Assembly: GCA_025454445.1 (NCBI GenBank)
Contig: JALOOK010000289.1
Span: 1-6,248 of the forward strand
Source of the DNA: Oscillatoria sp. Prado101
Lineage (GTDB): Bacteria; Cyanobacteriota; Cyanobacteriia; Cyanobacteriales; Oscillatoriaceae
Direction of reading: 5' to 3'
DNA length: 6,248 nt
Below the pieces are notes generated by a model. That model was not told the origin of the DNA, searched no databases, and saw only the letters and a program-made list of their open reading frames with translations. A program made the position numbers and the translations under genes. Positions 1 through 5,050 of the stretch are shown here, piece after piece (the first letter of the stretch is position 1; each line of letters begins with the position of its first letter).

Positions 1-81
1 GGAGAAAACCGCATCTACCGGCCCACCCAGATTTACACCGGCTCGCACAGCGCTCCCTACGTTCCCATGTATGAGCGCTAG
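1..81 (+). CDS. gltA: Citrate synthase, C-terminal end (partial)
   Basis: Reading frame 1 is open from the left edge to a TAG stop at 79-81 and gives 26 residues ending in RPTQIYTGSH...YVPMYER. Citrate synthases end with an R-P-x-x-x-Y-x-G segment followed by a short tail ending in an E-R or K-R pair, and this piece fits that pattern closely. The enzyme condenses acetyl-CoA and oxaloacetate to citrate in the cytoplasm. The active-site residues lie outside the window, so only the tail can be judged. A citrate synthase gene upstream of ndhA is, from memory, a familiar arrangement in cyanobacteria, which supports the call. A 423-bp gap separates it from ndhA, so co-transcription is uncertain. 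Confidence 0.8.
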   Translation, partial: GENRIYRPTQIYTGSHSAPYVPMYER

Positions 82-504
82 TCGGAGGAAAACGGTACTA
101 TTCCTTTAGATAGATTACTCATTTAACCGGGTGGGGTGGCAAATCGGGAATCGTCCATCTAAAAAGGAATTCCTGGTTTACCCCCCCTTAGATTTTTAGA
201 TAGTAAACAGACGTAAATGAGGGCGGGCAGCCTGACGCGCACGCCACCAGCCCCACCCCAAAGCCCACTTGGGGAAAGCGCGAATTTCCATCGCTGACAG
301 GGATGGGCCACAAACCGTCAGCAGCGAAGGGAAAGCATATTATACAGCTTAAGGGGAAAAGTTTCAATATTTACAATAAAAATTTACAATGGCAGGTGAG
401 CAGGATGTCTGATGGGAGATAGTCTTGTGCCACCCATGCAGCGATATACTGGAATGCGGTGGGGCAGTAAAAAATCTTCATAATCTGTCATCTAAACGGG
501 AAAC
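82..504. other. Long gltA-ndhA intergenic region
   Basis: No credible gene is seen in these 423 bp. Visible structure: a gapped inverted repeat (ATTCCTTTAGAT at 100-111 against ATCTAAAAAGGAAT at 157-170, which has two extra A residues); a 10-bp palindrome AGGAATTCCT at 165-174; GTTTAC at 176-181 pairing with GTAAAC at 203-208; a direct repeat TTTAGATAG at 105-113 and 195-203; and GCTGAC at 293-298 pairing with GTCAGC at 317-322. The first pair could form the 3' end of the gltA transcript, but no T-run follows it. The AT-rich stretch at about 361-390 is the likeliest promoter area for ndhA. Confidence 0.6.
361..390 (+). promoter_or_regulatory. Possible promoter for the ndhA cluster
   Basis: This is an AT-rich patch in an otherwise GC-richer gap. 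The nonamer ATTTACAAT occurs twice, at 369-377 and 382-390, and each copy holds TACAAT, one base from the sigma-70 -10 consensus. The best -35 match 17 bp upstream of the second copy is poor (TTTCAA at 362-367). A start near 397 would give a leader of roughly 110 nt before ndhA. This is a guess from base composition and hexamers only. Confidence 0.25.
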
Positions 505-1623
505 ATGAACCCAGGAATCGACCTGCAAGGAAGTTTTATACAAGCCCTCAAGGATTTGGGGGTGCCGCCGGATGTGGCCAAAGCGATCTGGATACCGCTG
601 CCAATGTTGCTGATGCTCGTGGCGGCAACGGTGGGGGTGCTGGTGACGGTTTGGCTGGAGCGAAAAATTTCAGCCGCAGTCCAACAGCGGATTGGCCCAG
701 AATTTGCTGGCCCTCTGGGCGTGCTGCAACCGGCAGCGGACGGTCTGAAGCTGCTGTTCAAAGAGGATATCGTGCCGGCGAAAGCGGACGGGCTGCTGTT
801 CACCCTCGGGCCGGTGATTGTCGTGATTCCAGTGTTTGTGTCCTACCTGATCGTGCCCTTCGGACAGAACCTGATCGTCGGCAATCTGGGAACAGCAGTG
901 TTTCTCTGGATTGCCCTGTCCAGCATTCAGCCGATTGGCTTGCTGATGTCAGGCTACGCATCCAACAACAAATACTCCCTGCTGGGAGGATTGCGGGCGG
1001 CGGCGCAGTCGATCAGTTACGAGATTCCCCTGGCCCTGAGCGTGCTGGCCATCGCCATGATGTCCAACAGCCTGAGCACCATCGACATAGTGCAGCAGCA
1101 ATCGGGCTACGGCATTCTGGGCTGGAATATCTGGCGTCAGCCGGTGGGCTTCCTGATCTTTTGGATTGCCGTGCTGGCAGAATGCGAGCGCTTGCCTTTT
1201 GACTTGCCAGAAGCAGAAGAAGAACTGGTGGCGGGATACCAGACTGAGTATGCCGGTATGAAGTTCGCTCTGTATTACTTGGCATCCTATGTGAATCTGG
1301 TGCTCTCTTCCCTGCTGGTGGCAGTCCTGTATCTGGGGGGGTGGGAGTTCCCAATTCCCGTTGGCTTGCTGGCAGGCTGGATCGGCGTCAGCGAGACAAC
1401 ACCTTGGCTGCAGGTGATCGCGGCCATGCTGGGAATTACTATGACTCTGCTGAAGGCTTACTTTTTCGTGTTCCTGGCAATTCTGATGCGCTGGACTGTG
1501 CCCAGAGTCCGCATTGACCAGCTTCTGGATCTGGGGTGGAAGTTCCTGCTGCCGGTGGCTCTAGTGAATCTGCTGCTGACTGCGGGATTGAAGTTAGCTT
1601 TTCCTTTTGCTTTTGGGGGTTAA
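505..1623 (+). CDS. ndhA: NDH-1 subunit A (NdhA, complex I NuoH/ND1 family)
   Basis: The 372-residue product is a membrane subunit of thylakoid NDH-1, equivalent to NuoH/ND1. It anchors the peripheral arm and forms part of the plastoquinone-binding chamber. Family hallmarks are visible: W-LERKISA at residues 50-57, QRIGPE at 61-66, the polar loop GYASNNKYSLLGGLRAAAQS at 150-169, and the acidic loop ECERLPFDLPEAEEEL at 226-241 followed by VAGYQTEYAGMKFA. About eight hydrophobic segments alternate with these loops. The start with MNPGIDLQG and the end in AFGG agree with my recollection of cyanobacterial NdhA of about this length. The ribosome site is weak (ACGGGAAAC just before ATG). It is the first ndh gene of the cluster, with ndhI 197 bp downstream. 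Confidence 0.97.
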   Translation: MNPGIDLQGSFIQALKDLGVPPDVAKAIWIPLPMLLMLVAATVGVLVTVWLERKISAAVQQRIGPEFAGPLGVLQPAADGLKLLFKEDIVPAKADGLLFTLGPVIVVIPVFVSYLIVPFGQNLIVGNLGTAVFLWIALSSIQPIGLLMSGYASNNKYSLLGGLRAAAQSISYEIPLALSVLAIAMMSNSLSTIDIVQQQSGYGILGWNIWRQPVGFLIFWIAVLAECERLPFDLPEAEEELVAGYQTEYAGMKFALYYLASYVNLVLSSLLVAVLYLGGWEFPIPVGLLAGWIGVSETTPWLQVIAAMLGITMTLLKAYFFVFLAILMRWTVPRVRIDQLLDLGWKFLLPVALVNLLLTAGLKLAFPFAFGG

Positions 1624-1631
1624 TTAGAAAC

Positions 1632-1702
1632 GAACCGCCATAGGCGCGAAGCGCGACTTCCCGTAGGGCAGACGCCAAGGACGCCAAGAGAAGAGAGAGT
1701 TT
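1632..1702. repeat. Degenerate ACGCCAAGAG-type repeat with a nested palindromic insert
   Basis: GAACCGC at 1632-1638 and GACGCCAAGGACGCCAAGAG with the following GA-rich tail at 1671-1702 match the layout of a second copy at 3817-3860. Here the two parts are separated by 32 bases instead of 4. The extra sequence (about 1639-1670) contains consecutive arm-trinucleotide-arm units: GCC-ATA-GGC at 1637-1645, GCGC-GAA-GCGC at 1644-1654 and CCC-GTA-GGG at 1660-1668. This looks like one small cyanobacterial intergenic repeat inserted in another. Both kinds are familiar from repeat-rich cyanobacteria; their function is unknown. Confidence 0.6.
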
Positions 1703-1820
1703 TGGGGGGTGAGTTTTTGAGTGGCTCACTGTTCAAGGATCAGAACTTTATCTGACAGGGGAAAAAGCAGTCAGCTGATAGTTTTAAGCGGTTAGCTAAG
1801 AAAGAGAGAGTGAGAGGGCG

Positions 1821-2405
1821 ATGCTAAAGTTTCTCAACCAAGTTGGGGATTACACGAAAGAGGCGATTCAAGCTGCTAAGTATATCGGTCAGGGGCTGTC
1901 GGTGACTTTTGACCACATGCGCCGGCGTCCGATTACGGTGCAGTATCCTTATGAGAAGCTGATTCCTTCGGAGCGGTTCCGGGGCAGGATTCACTTCGAG
2001 TTTGACAAGTGCATTTCTTGCGAAGTGTGCGTGCGGGTGTGTCCGATAAACCTGCCGGTAGTGGACTGGACGTTCAATAAGGAGACGAAAAAGAAACAGC
2101 TGAAGCATTACAGTATTGACTTTGGCGTTTGTATCTTTTGCGGCAACTGTGTGGAATATTGCCCGACGAACTGTCTGTCTATGACAGAAGAGTACGAACT
2201 GGCGGCCTATGACCGGCACGAGTTGAACTATGATAATGTCGCCCTGGGACGGTTGCCTTATAAGGTGACTCTTGACCCAATGGTGACGCCGCTGCGAGAG
2301 CTGGCTTATCTGCCGAAGGGGGTGACGGAACCTCACGATTTGCCGGCTTCCTCTCGTCGCGCCGGTCAGCGCCCAGAGGAAATTCTGGAGCAAATGGAAA
2401 AGTAG
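1821..2405 (+). CDS. ndhI: NDH-1 subunit I (NdhI, 2x[4Fe-4S] ferredoxin-type)
   Basis: This 194-residue iron-sulfur subunit (NuoI/TYKY family) links the ferredoxin-docking peripheral arm to the quinone site. Two complete cluster-binding motifs are present: CISCEVCVRVCP with cysteines 64, 67, 70 and 74, and CIFCGNCVEYCP with cysteines 104, 107, 110 and 114. In this fold the fourth cysteine of each motif ligates the other cluster, giving two [4Fe-4S] centres. An amphipathic N-terminus (residues 10-40) and a charged C-terminal tail after about residue 165 are typical of the cyanobacterial form. The start follows the purine-rich GAGAGGGCG stretch. A long opposite-strand frame across the same interval has no recognisable content and is a shadow. 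Confidence 0.97.
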   Translation: MLKFLNQVGDYTKEAIQAAKYIGQGLSVTFDHMRRRPITVQYPYEKLIPSERFRGRIHFEFDKCISCEVCVRVCPINLPVVDWTFNKETKKKQLKHYSIDFGVCIFCGNCVEYCPTNCLSMTEEYELAAYDRHELNYDNVALGRLPYKVTLDPMVTPLRELAYLPKGVTEPHDLPASSRRAGQRPEEILEQMEK

Positions 2406-2421
2406 GGTACAGGCGCGTTTG

Positions 2422-2457
2422 GGCTAGGGGCTAGCACAAGCAAACTAGCAACTAGCC
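2422..2457. repeat. Hairpin between ndhI and ndhG
   Basis: GGCTAG (2422-2427) pairs with CTAGCC (2452-2457), then GG faces AA as a 2x2 internal loop, then GCTAG (2430-2434) pairs with CTAGC (2445-2449) around a 10-nt loop. The whole unit fits between the ndhI stop and the ndhG ribosome site. No T-run follows, so it is more likely an RNA processing or stability element, or a CTAG-based short repeat, than a terminator. Confidence 0.6.
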
Positions 2458-2480
2458 ACAAACATGCAGACAAAGGACAG

Positions 2481-2501
2481 AGGAGAAAGGACAAAGAAGT
2501 G
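2481..2501 (+). promoter_or_regulatory. Ribosome binding site supporting the GTG start of ndhG
   Basis: AGGAGAAAGGA at 2481-2491 offers two overlapping Shine-Dalgarno cores. AAGGA ends 7 nt before the GTG at 2499-2501, a good distance. No in-frame ATG lies nearby that would keep the conserved N-terminus, so GTG is the start. Confidence 0.7.
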
Positions 2502-3116
2502 AATTTAGCGTCAGGCGTTCAGATTGTTTCGTTTGGCTTGCTGGCTGTGATGATGATTGGAGCGGCTTTGGGGGTGGTGCTGTTTTCCAATATTGTTTAC
2601 TCAGCCTTTTTGCTGGGGGGCGTTTTTATCAGCATGGCGGGCATGTACTTGCTGCTGAATGCCGATTTTGTGGCGGCGGCGCAGGTGCTGATCTATGTAG
2701 GGGCAGTTAATGTGCTGATTCTGTTTGCCATTATGTTGGTGAACAAGCGGGAGGATTTTCCATCCCTTCCTAATGCCTGGATTCGCAAGGGGGCAACGGC
2801 TCTGGTTTGTGCTGGCTTGTTTGCACTGCTGAGCGCAATGGTTTTGTCCACTACCTGGGCTGTGTCAGCGGCTCCTGCTGCTGGAAATTCTTCGATTGTG
2901 AAGATCGGAGAGCATTTCTTCAGCGACTTTTTGCTGCCGTTTGAGCTGGCATCTGTGCTGTTGCTGATGGCAATGGTGGGCGCAATTATTTTGGCGCGTC
3001 GGGATTTTGTGCCTGAGGAGATTTCTCCGGAACTGCCTCAGCCGCCGGTGCTGACTTTGCCAGAGCGCCCTCGCGAACTGGCAGCCGCATCGAAAGATCG
3101 CACTCCATCTCTTTGA
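2499..3116 (+). CDS. ndhG: NDH-1 subunit G (NdhG, NuoJ/ND6 family)
   Basis: This 205-residue membrane subunit of NDH-1 is equivalent to NuoJ/ND6, which lies near the quinone-chamber end of the membrane arm and takes part in conformational coupling to proton pumping. Five hydrophobic segments are visible, roughly at residues 8-30, 32-53, 58-82, 98-120 and 144-166. The most conserved part is NADFVAAAQVLIYVGAVNVL (54-73) followed by ILFAIMLVN. The N-terminus MNLASGVQ matches the cyanobacterial form and supports the GTG start. The C-terminal tail after GAIILARRDF is hydrophilic and proline-rich with LPERPRELAAASK, also usual for cyanobacteria. It lies 93 bp after ndhI and 116 bp before ndhE. Confidence 0.96.
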   Translation: MNLASGVQIVSFGLLAVMMIGAALGVVLFSNIVYSAFLLGGVFISMAGMYLLLNADFVAAAQVLIYVGAVNVLILFAIMLVNKREDFPSLPNAWIRKGATALVCAGLFALLSAMVLSTTWAVSAAPAAGNSSIVKIGEHFFSDFLLPFELASVLLLMAMVGAIILARRDFVPEEISPELPQPPVLTLPERPRELAAASKDRTPSL

Positions 3117-3130
3117 ATGAGACAGGCTTT

Positions 3131-3158
3131 GTAGCGCAGGCGCTCTGGCCTGCGCTAC
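3131..3158. repeat. Perfect 11-bp hairpin between ndhG and ndhE
   Basis: GTAGCGCAGGC (3131-3141) and GCCTGCGCTAC (3148-3158) are exact reverse complements around the 6-nt loop GCTCTG, and two T-G wobbles could extend the stem outward. It starts 15 bp after the ndhG stop. No T-tract follows directly, and ndhE lies only 74 bp on, so full termination is unlikely. A REP-like dispersed hairpin that stabilises or processes the ndhG 3' end is the better reading. Confidence 0.7.
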
Positions 3159-3232
3159 GGGTGCGGTGTGAATAATTTTAGCTAAATTAAGGCGCACAGC
3201 CTGCAGGCACATTGTAGAAAGTAAGAGGACTC

Positions 3233-3544
3233 ATGCAACTGCAACTCCAGTATTTCCTATTGTTGGCAGCAGCGCTTTTCTGCATTGGCATTTACGGTTT
3301 GATTACCAGCCGCAATGCGGTGAGGGTGCTGATGTCTATTGAGTTGCTGCTCAATGCGGTGAATCTCAATTTAATGGGTTTTTCCAATTTCCTGGACCCG
3401 CAAAATATCAAAGGTCAGGTGTTTTCCGTGTTTGTGATTACGGTGGCTGCTGCTGAAGCTGCAGTGGGTCTGGCGATTGTTCTGGCCATCTATCGCAACC
3501 GCGATACGGTGGATATGGAGCAGTTTAACCTGCTCAAGTGGTAA
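3233..3544 (+). CDS. ndhE: NDH-1 subunit E (NdhE, NuoK/ND4L family)
   Basis: This 103-residue membrane subunit, equivalent to NuoK/ND4L, has three transmembrane segments at about residues 5-24, 28-50 and 62-87. Two buried glutamates implicated in proton transfer in this family are present: E37 in MSIELLLNAVN and E75 in AAAEAAVGLA. The length is normal for the family, and the C-terminal end in FNLLKW is typical of cyanobacterial NdhE. The ATG follows AAGAGGA (3223-3229) with a short gap. It closes the ndhA-I-G-E set. In chloroplast genomes the same order continues to psaC and ndhD, whereas here a long repeat-rich gap and NAD kinase follow. Confidence 0.97.
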   Translation: MQLQLQYFLLLAAALFCIGIYGLITSRNAVRVLMSIELLLNAVNLNLMGFSNFLDPQNIKGQVFSVFVITVAAAEAAVGLAIVLAIYRNRDTVDMEQFNLLKW

Positions 3545-3545
3545 C

Positions 3546-3600
3546 ATTTTTTCCCTGCAGGGGTGCGAGTGCCTCTGCAGGGAGATGGCAGGGGAAAAAT
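3546..3600 (+). terminator. Hairpin(s) at the 3' end of the ndh cluster, two alternative folds
   Basis: The first fold pairs TCCCTGCAG (3552-3560) with CTGCAGGGA (3575-3583), extended inward by a G-T and two G-C pairs (12 bp, 8-nt loop). The second pairs ATTTTTTCCCTGC (3546-3558) with GCAGGGGAAAAAT (3588-3600), 13 bp with one T-G wobble. Both use the same left arm and so exclude each other. The element starts just after the ndhE stop, where a terminator is expected, but no U-tract follows on the + strand; a factor-independent stop of the E. coli type is not shown. Confidence 0.45.
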
Positions 3601-3694
3601 GCTCAGTGGCTGGGCGGGTGCGTGTAAAAGATAGAATCTAAAATAACCCAATTTGCTACTTACCAGAGAGTCAGGCGAGATCCCCCCTAGCCTG

Positions 3695-3739
3695 CCCTTA
3701 AAAAGGGGGGGAACATCTCAAATCCCCCCTTTTTAGGGG
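3695..3739. repeat. 16-bp C/G-run hairpin
   Basis: CCCTTAAAAAGGGGGG (3695-3710) pairs with CCCCCCTTTTTAGGGG (3724-3739) with a single T-G wobble around a 13-nt loop. Each arm is itself partly palindromic (C-run, A/T-run, G-run). It could act as a transcription terminator in either direction but lacks a T-run immediately after the stem. It resembles abundant CCCCCTTAAAAAGGGGG repeats of filamentous cyanobacteria. Confidence 0.6.
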
Positions 3740-3816
3740 GGGGAAAGGGCTCACAAGTGTGGGTTTTTTGCACACGGTGGCTGTTGGGGTATTGGTGTTA
3801 AGTTTAAATTAATAAT

Positions 3817-3860
3817 GAACCGCGCCCGACGCAGAGAGCGCCAAGAGAGAAGAGGGAGTT
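3817..3860. repeat. Second copy of the ACGCCAAGAG-type repeat
   Basis: GAACCGC (3817-3823), GACGCAGAGAGCGCCAAGAG (3828-3847) and a GA-rich tail ending GGGAGTT correspond in order to the copy at 1632-1702 but lack its ~28-bp palindromic insert. The core is a degenerate tandem of an eight- or nine-base GACGC-A-AGAG unit. Confidence 0.6.
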
Positions 3861-3972
3861 GCCCACGGAAAAACGCCATTTCAGCGAAGGTGTGTAAAAG
3901 ACCTACACCTGTGAGGGGGGAAAAGGGGGGATCTAGATGCTTATACTTGTAGGTAGCAACTTGAGTTAAAAT

Positions 3973-4075
3973 AGGACTTGCGCAGAAATGGGGTTTCTCA
4001 ACTAGCAGTCTTGACTTTCCGCCCTCGGTTGTGGACGAGAAACCCTGTTTCTTTCACGGTTGCGCTTAAGTCCTG
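3973..4075. mobile_element. MITE-like element upstream of nadK
   Basis: The termini AGGACTT-GCGCA (3973-3984) and TGCGC-TT-AAGTCCT (4061-4074) are inverted repeats with a two-base bulge. Inside, GAAATGGGGTTTCTC (3985-3999) pairs over 15 bp with GAGAAACCCTGTTTC (4037-4051), using two adjacent G-T wobbles. TAAAAT stands at 3967-3972 and again at 4076-4081, bracketing the element as a possible 6-bp target duplication. It has no coding capacity. AGGACTTACGCA-like ends are, from memory, common on small non-autonomous elements in cyanobacteria. Confidence 0.65.
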
Positions 4076-4081
4076 TAAAAT
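4053..4081 (+). promoter_or_regulatory. Possible nadK promoter at the right end of the MITE-like element
   Basis: TAAAAT at 4076-4081 differs from the -10 consensus at one position and lies 17 bp after TTCACG (4053-4058), a 4-of-6 match to TTGACA. A start near 4088 would give a very short leader of about 15 nt before the GTG. The -10 would fall in the putative target duplication and the -35 inside the element. This rests on hexamer matches only. Confidence 0.2.
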
Positions 4082-4103
4082 ATAAGCTCTAAAATCCTAT
4101 AAG

Positions 4104-5024
4104 GTGCAGTTAAAACAGGTTATTATTGCTCACAAGGCGGGAGACGCCGCCATCCGGCGCTTGGCAGAAAAATCGGCGCGACAGTTGGAAAGTCGCGGCT
4201 GTCAGGTTTTGATGGGGCCCAGTGGGCCAAAGGATAATCCCTATCCGGTTTTTTTGGCGTCGGCGACGCAACCGATCGATCTGGCGATCGTTTTGGGTGG
4301 AGATGGCACGGCGCTGACTGCCGCAAGGCAGGTTGCACCGGATGGCATCCCGATTTTGGCCGTCAATGTGGGTGGCCATTTGGGGTTTTTGACGGAGCAG
4401 GCTGAGTTATTCCAAGACAGTCAGGGGGTTTGGGACCGGCTGGAGGAGGATCGCTATGCCGTTCAGCGGCGGATGATGCTGCAAGCTATGCTGTTTGAGG
4501 GGGGGCGCGAGAACCTCGAACCGGCAAGCGACAGATATCTAGCACTAAATGAGATGTGTGTCAAGCCTGCTGCTGCAGATCGCATCCCGACTTCGATTCT
4601 GGAAATGGAGGTGGATGGGGAGGTGGTGGATCAGTACCAGGGAGATGGGCTGATTGTGGCCACTCCCACCGGCTCCACCTGCTATACGGCTTCGGCAAAT
4701 GGCCCGATTATGCACGATGGCATGGAAGCGATTGCGGTGACGCCTATCTGCCCCCTGAGTCTGTCCAGTCGTCCGATTGTCCTGCCTCCCGGCTCGGTGG
4801 TCAGCATTTGGCCATTGGCTGACCGGGATCGGAACACTAAGTTGTGGATGGATGGGGTGCTGGCCACTTCTATCTGGCCCGGACAGCGTGTGGACGTGCG
4901 GATGGCGGAGTGTTACGCTAAGTTTATTATTTTGCGGGAAAATTATTCCTACTATCAGACGCTGCGGGAAAAGTTGCACTGGGCGGGAGCGCGAATTCGC
5001 TACAGCAATAATCACCGCAATTAA
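4104..5024 (+). CDS. nadK: NAD kinase (ATP-NAD kinase)
   Basis: This 306-residue cytoplasmic enzyme phosphorylates the 2'-hydroxyl of NAD+ to make NADP+. Family motifs are clear: GGDGT at residues 65-69 with the catalytic aspartate D67, the NAD-contacting NE pair at 149-150 in LNEMCVK, and the glycine-rich DGLIVATPTGSTCY at 181-194, then the C-terminal beta-rich domain with ITPICPLSLS-like sequence near 212-221. The GTG start is well supported: an in-frame TAA lies at 4083-4085, no ATG, TTG or other GTG occurs between them, and MQLKQVIIAHKAGD is the expected cyanobacterial N-terminus. No good Shine-Dalgarno is seen, only AAG directly before the start. Cyanobacteria commonly have two NAD kinases; which one this is cannot be settled biochemically here. 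It lies 559 bp after ndhE and probably has its own promoter. Confidence 0.95.
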   Translation: MQLKQVIIAHKAGDAAIRRLAEKSARQLESRGCQVLMGPSGPKDNPYPVFLASATQPIDLAIVLGGDGTALTAARQVAPDGIPILAVNVGGHLGFLTEQAELFQDSQGVWDRLEEDRYAVQRRMMLQAMLFEGGRENLEPASDRYLALNEMCVKPAAADRIPTSILEMEVDGEVVDQYQGDGLIVATPTGSTCYTASANGPIMHDGMEAIAVTPICPLSLSSRPIVLPPGSVVSIWPLADRDRNTKLWMDGVLATSIWPGQRVDVRMAECYAKFIILRENYSYYQTLREKLHWAGARIRYSNNHRN

Positions 5025-5050
5025 GCAGTAAATGGGATGAGTGAAAGCGC

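Larger units (their letters stand above)
3678..3934. repeat. Segment bounded by 10-bp inverted AGATCCCCCC ends
   Basis: AGATCCCCCC at 3678-3687 and GGGGGGATCT at 3925-3934 are exact reverse complements 257 bp apart, outer edge to outer edge. The segment includes the C/G-run hairpin and the second ACGCCAAGAG-type repeat. Similar GATCCCCC...GGGGGATC motifs are common in intergenic DNA of filamentous cyanobacteria, so the ends may be two independent copies of a short repeat rather than the termini of one element. No target duplication was seen. Confidence 0.4.
3545..4103. other. Repeat-filled ndhE-nadK intergenic region
   Basis: This 559-bp gap has no credible gene on either strand. Its content from left to right is the post-ndhE hairpin pair (3546-3600), a segment bounded by inverted AGATCCCCCC ends (3678-3934) that holds a long C/G-run hairpin and a copy of the ACGCCAAGAG-type repeat, and a MITE-like element (3973-4075). 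GTGTAAAAG occurs at about 3622 and 3892. AGGTGT (3888-3893) can pair with ACACCT (3905-3910), while ACCTACA (3901-3907) can instead pair with TGTAGGT (3948-3954). Short unassigned stretches remain between these units. Confidence 0.7.

Noticed and set aside
361..374. NtcA-like GT(T)-N8-TAC box upstream of ndhA
   Set aside because: It has one mismatch to GTA-N8-TAC and is only 10 bp from the best -10 hexamer instead of about 22, so the geometry does not fit an activator site.
651..1202. 183-codon + strand frame inside ndhA
   Set aside because: It lies in another frame of a well-conserved membrane protein gene, and its translation is low-hydrophobicity and arginine-rich. It is a shadow frame.
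1824..2393. 189-codon minus-strand frame inside ndhI
   Set aside because: It lies wholly opposite a gene with two intact 4Fe-4S motifs, and its product is arginine/histidine/glutamine-rich with no recognisable domain. It is a shadow frame.
3678..3860. CRISPR array
   Set aside because: The repeats here are of different kinds, inverted rather than direct, and without regular spacers.
3913..3930. G-quadruplex from two G6 runs
   Set aside because: Two G6 runs separated by four A residues do not supply four separated G3 tracts. The run is better explained as part of the C/G-run repeat family.
4281..4290. HIP1 octamer (GCGATCGC)
   Set aside because: Only GCGATCGT is present here, inside nadK. 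I found no exact HIP1 in the window, so it was not listed.
4545..5015. 156-codon minus-strand frame inside nadK
   Set aside because: It overlaps the motif-bearing C-terminal half of NAD kinase, and its product is histidine/arginine-rich without protein-family features.
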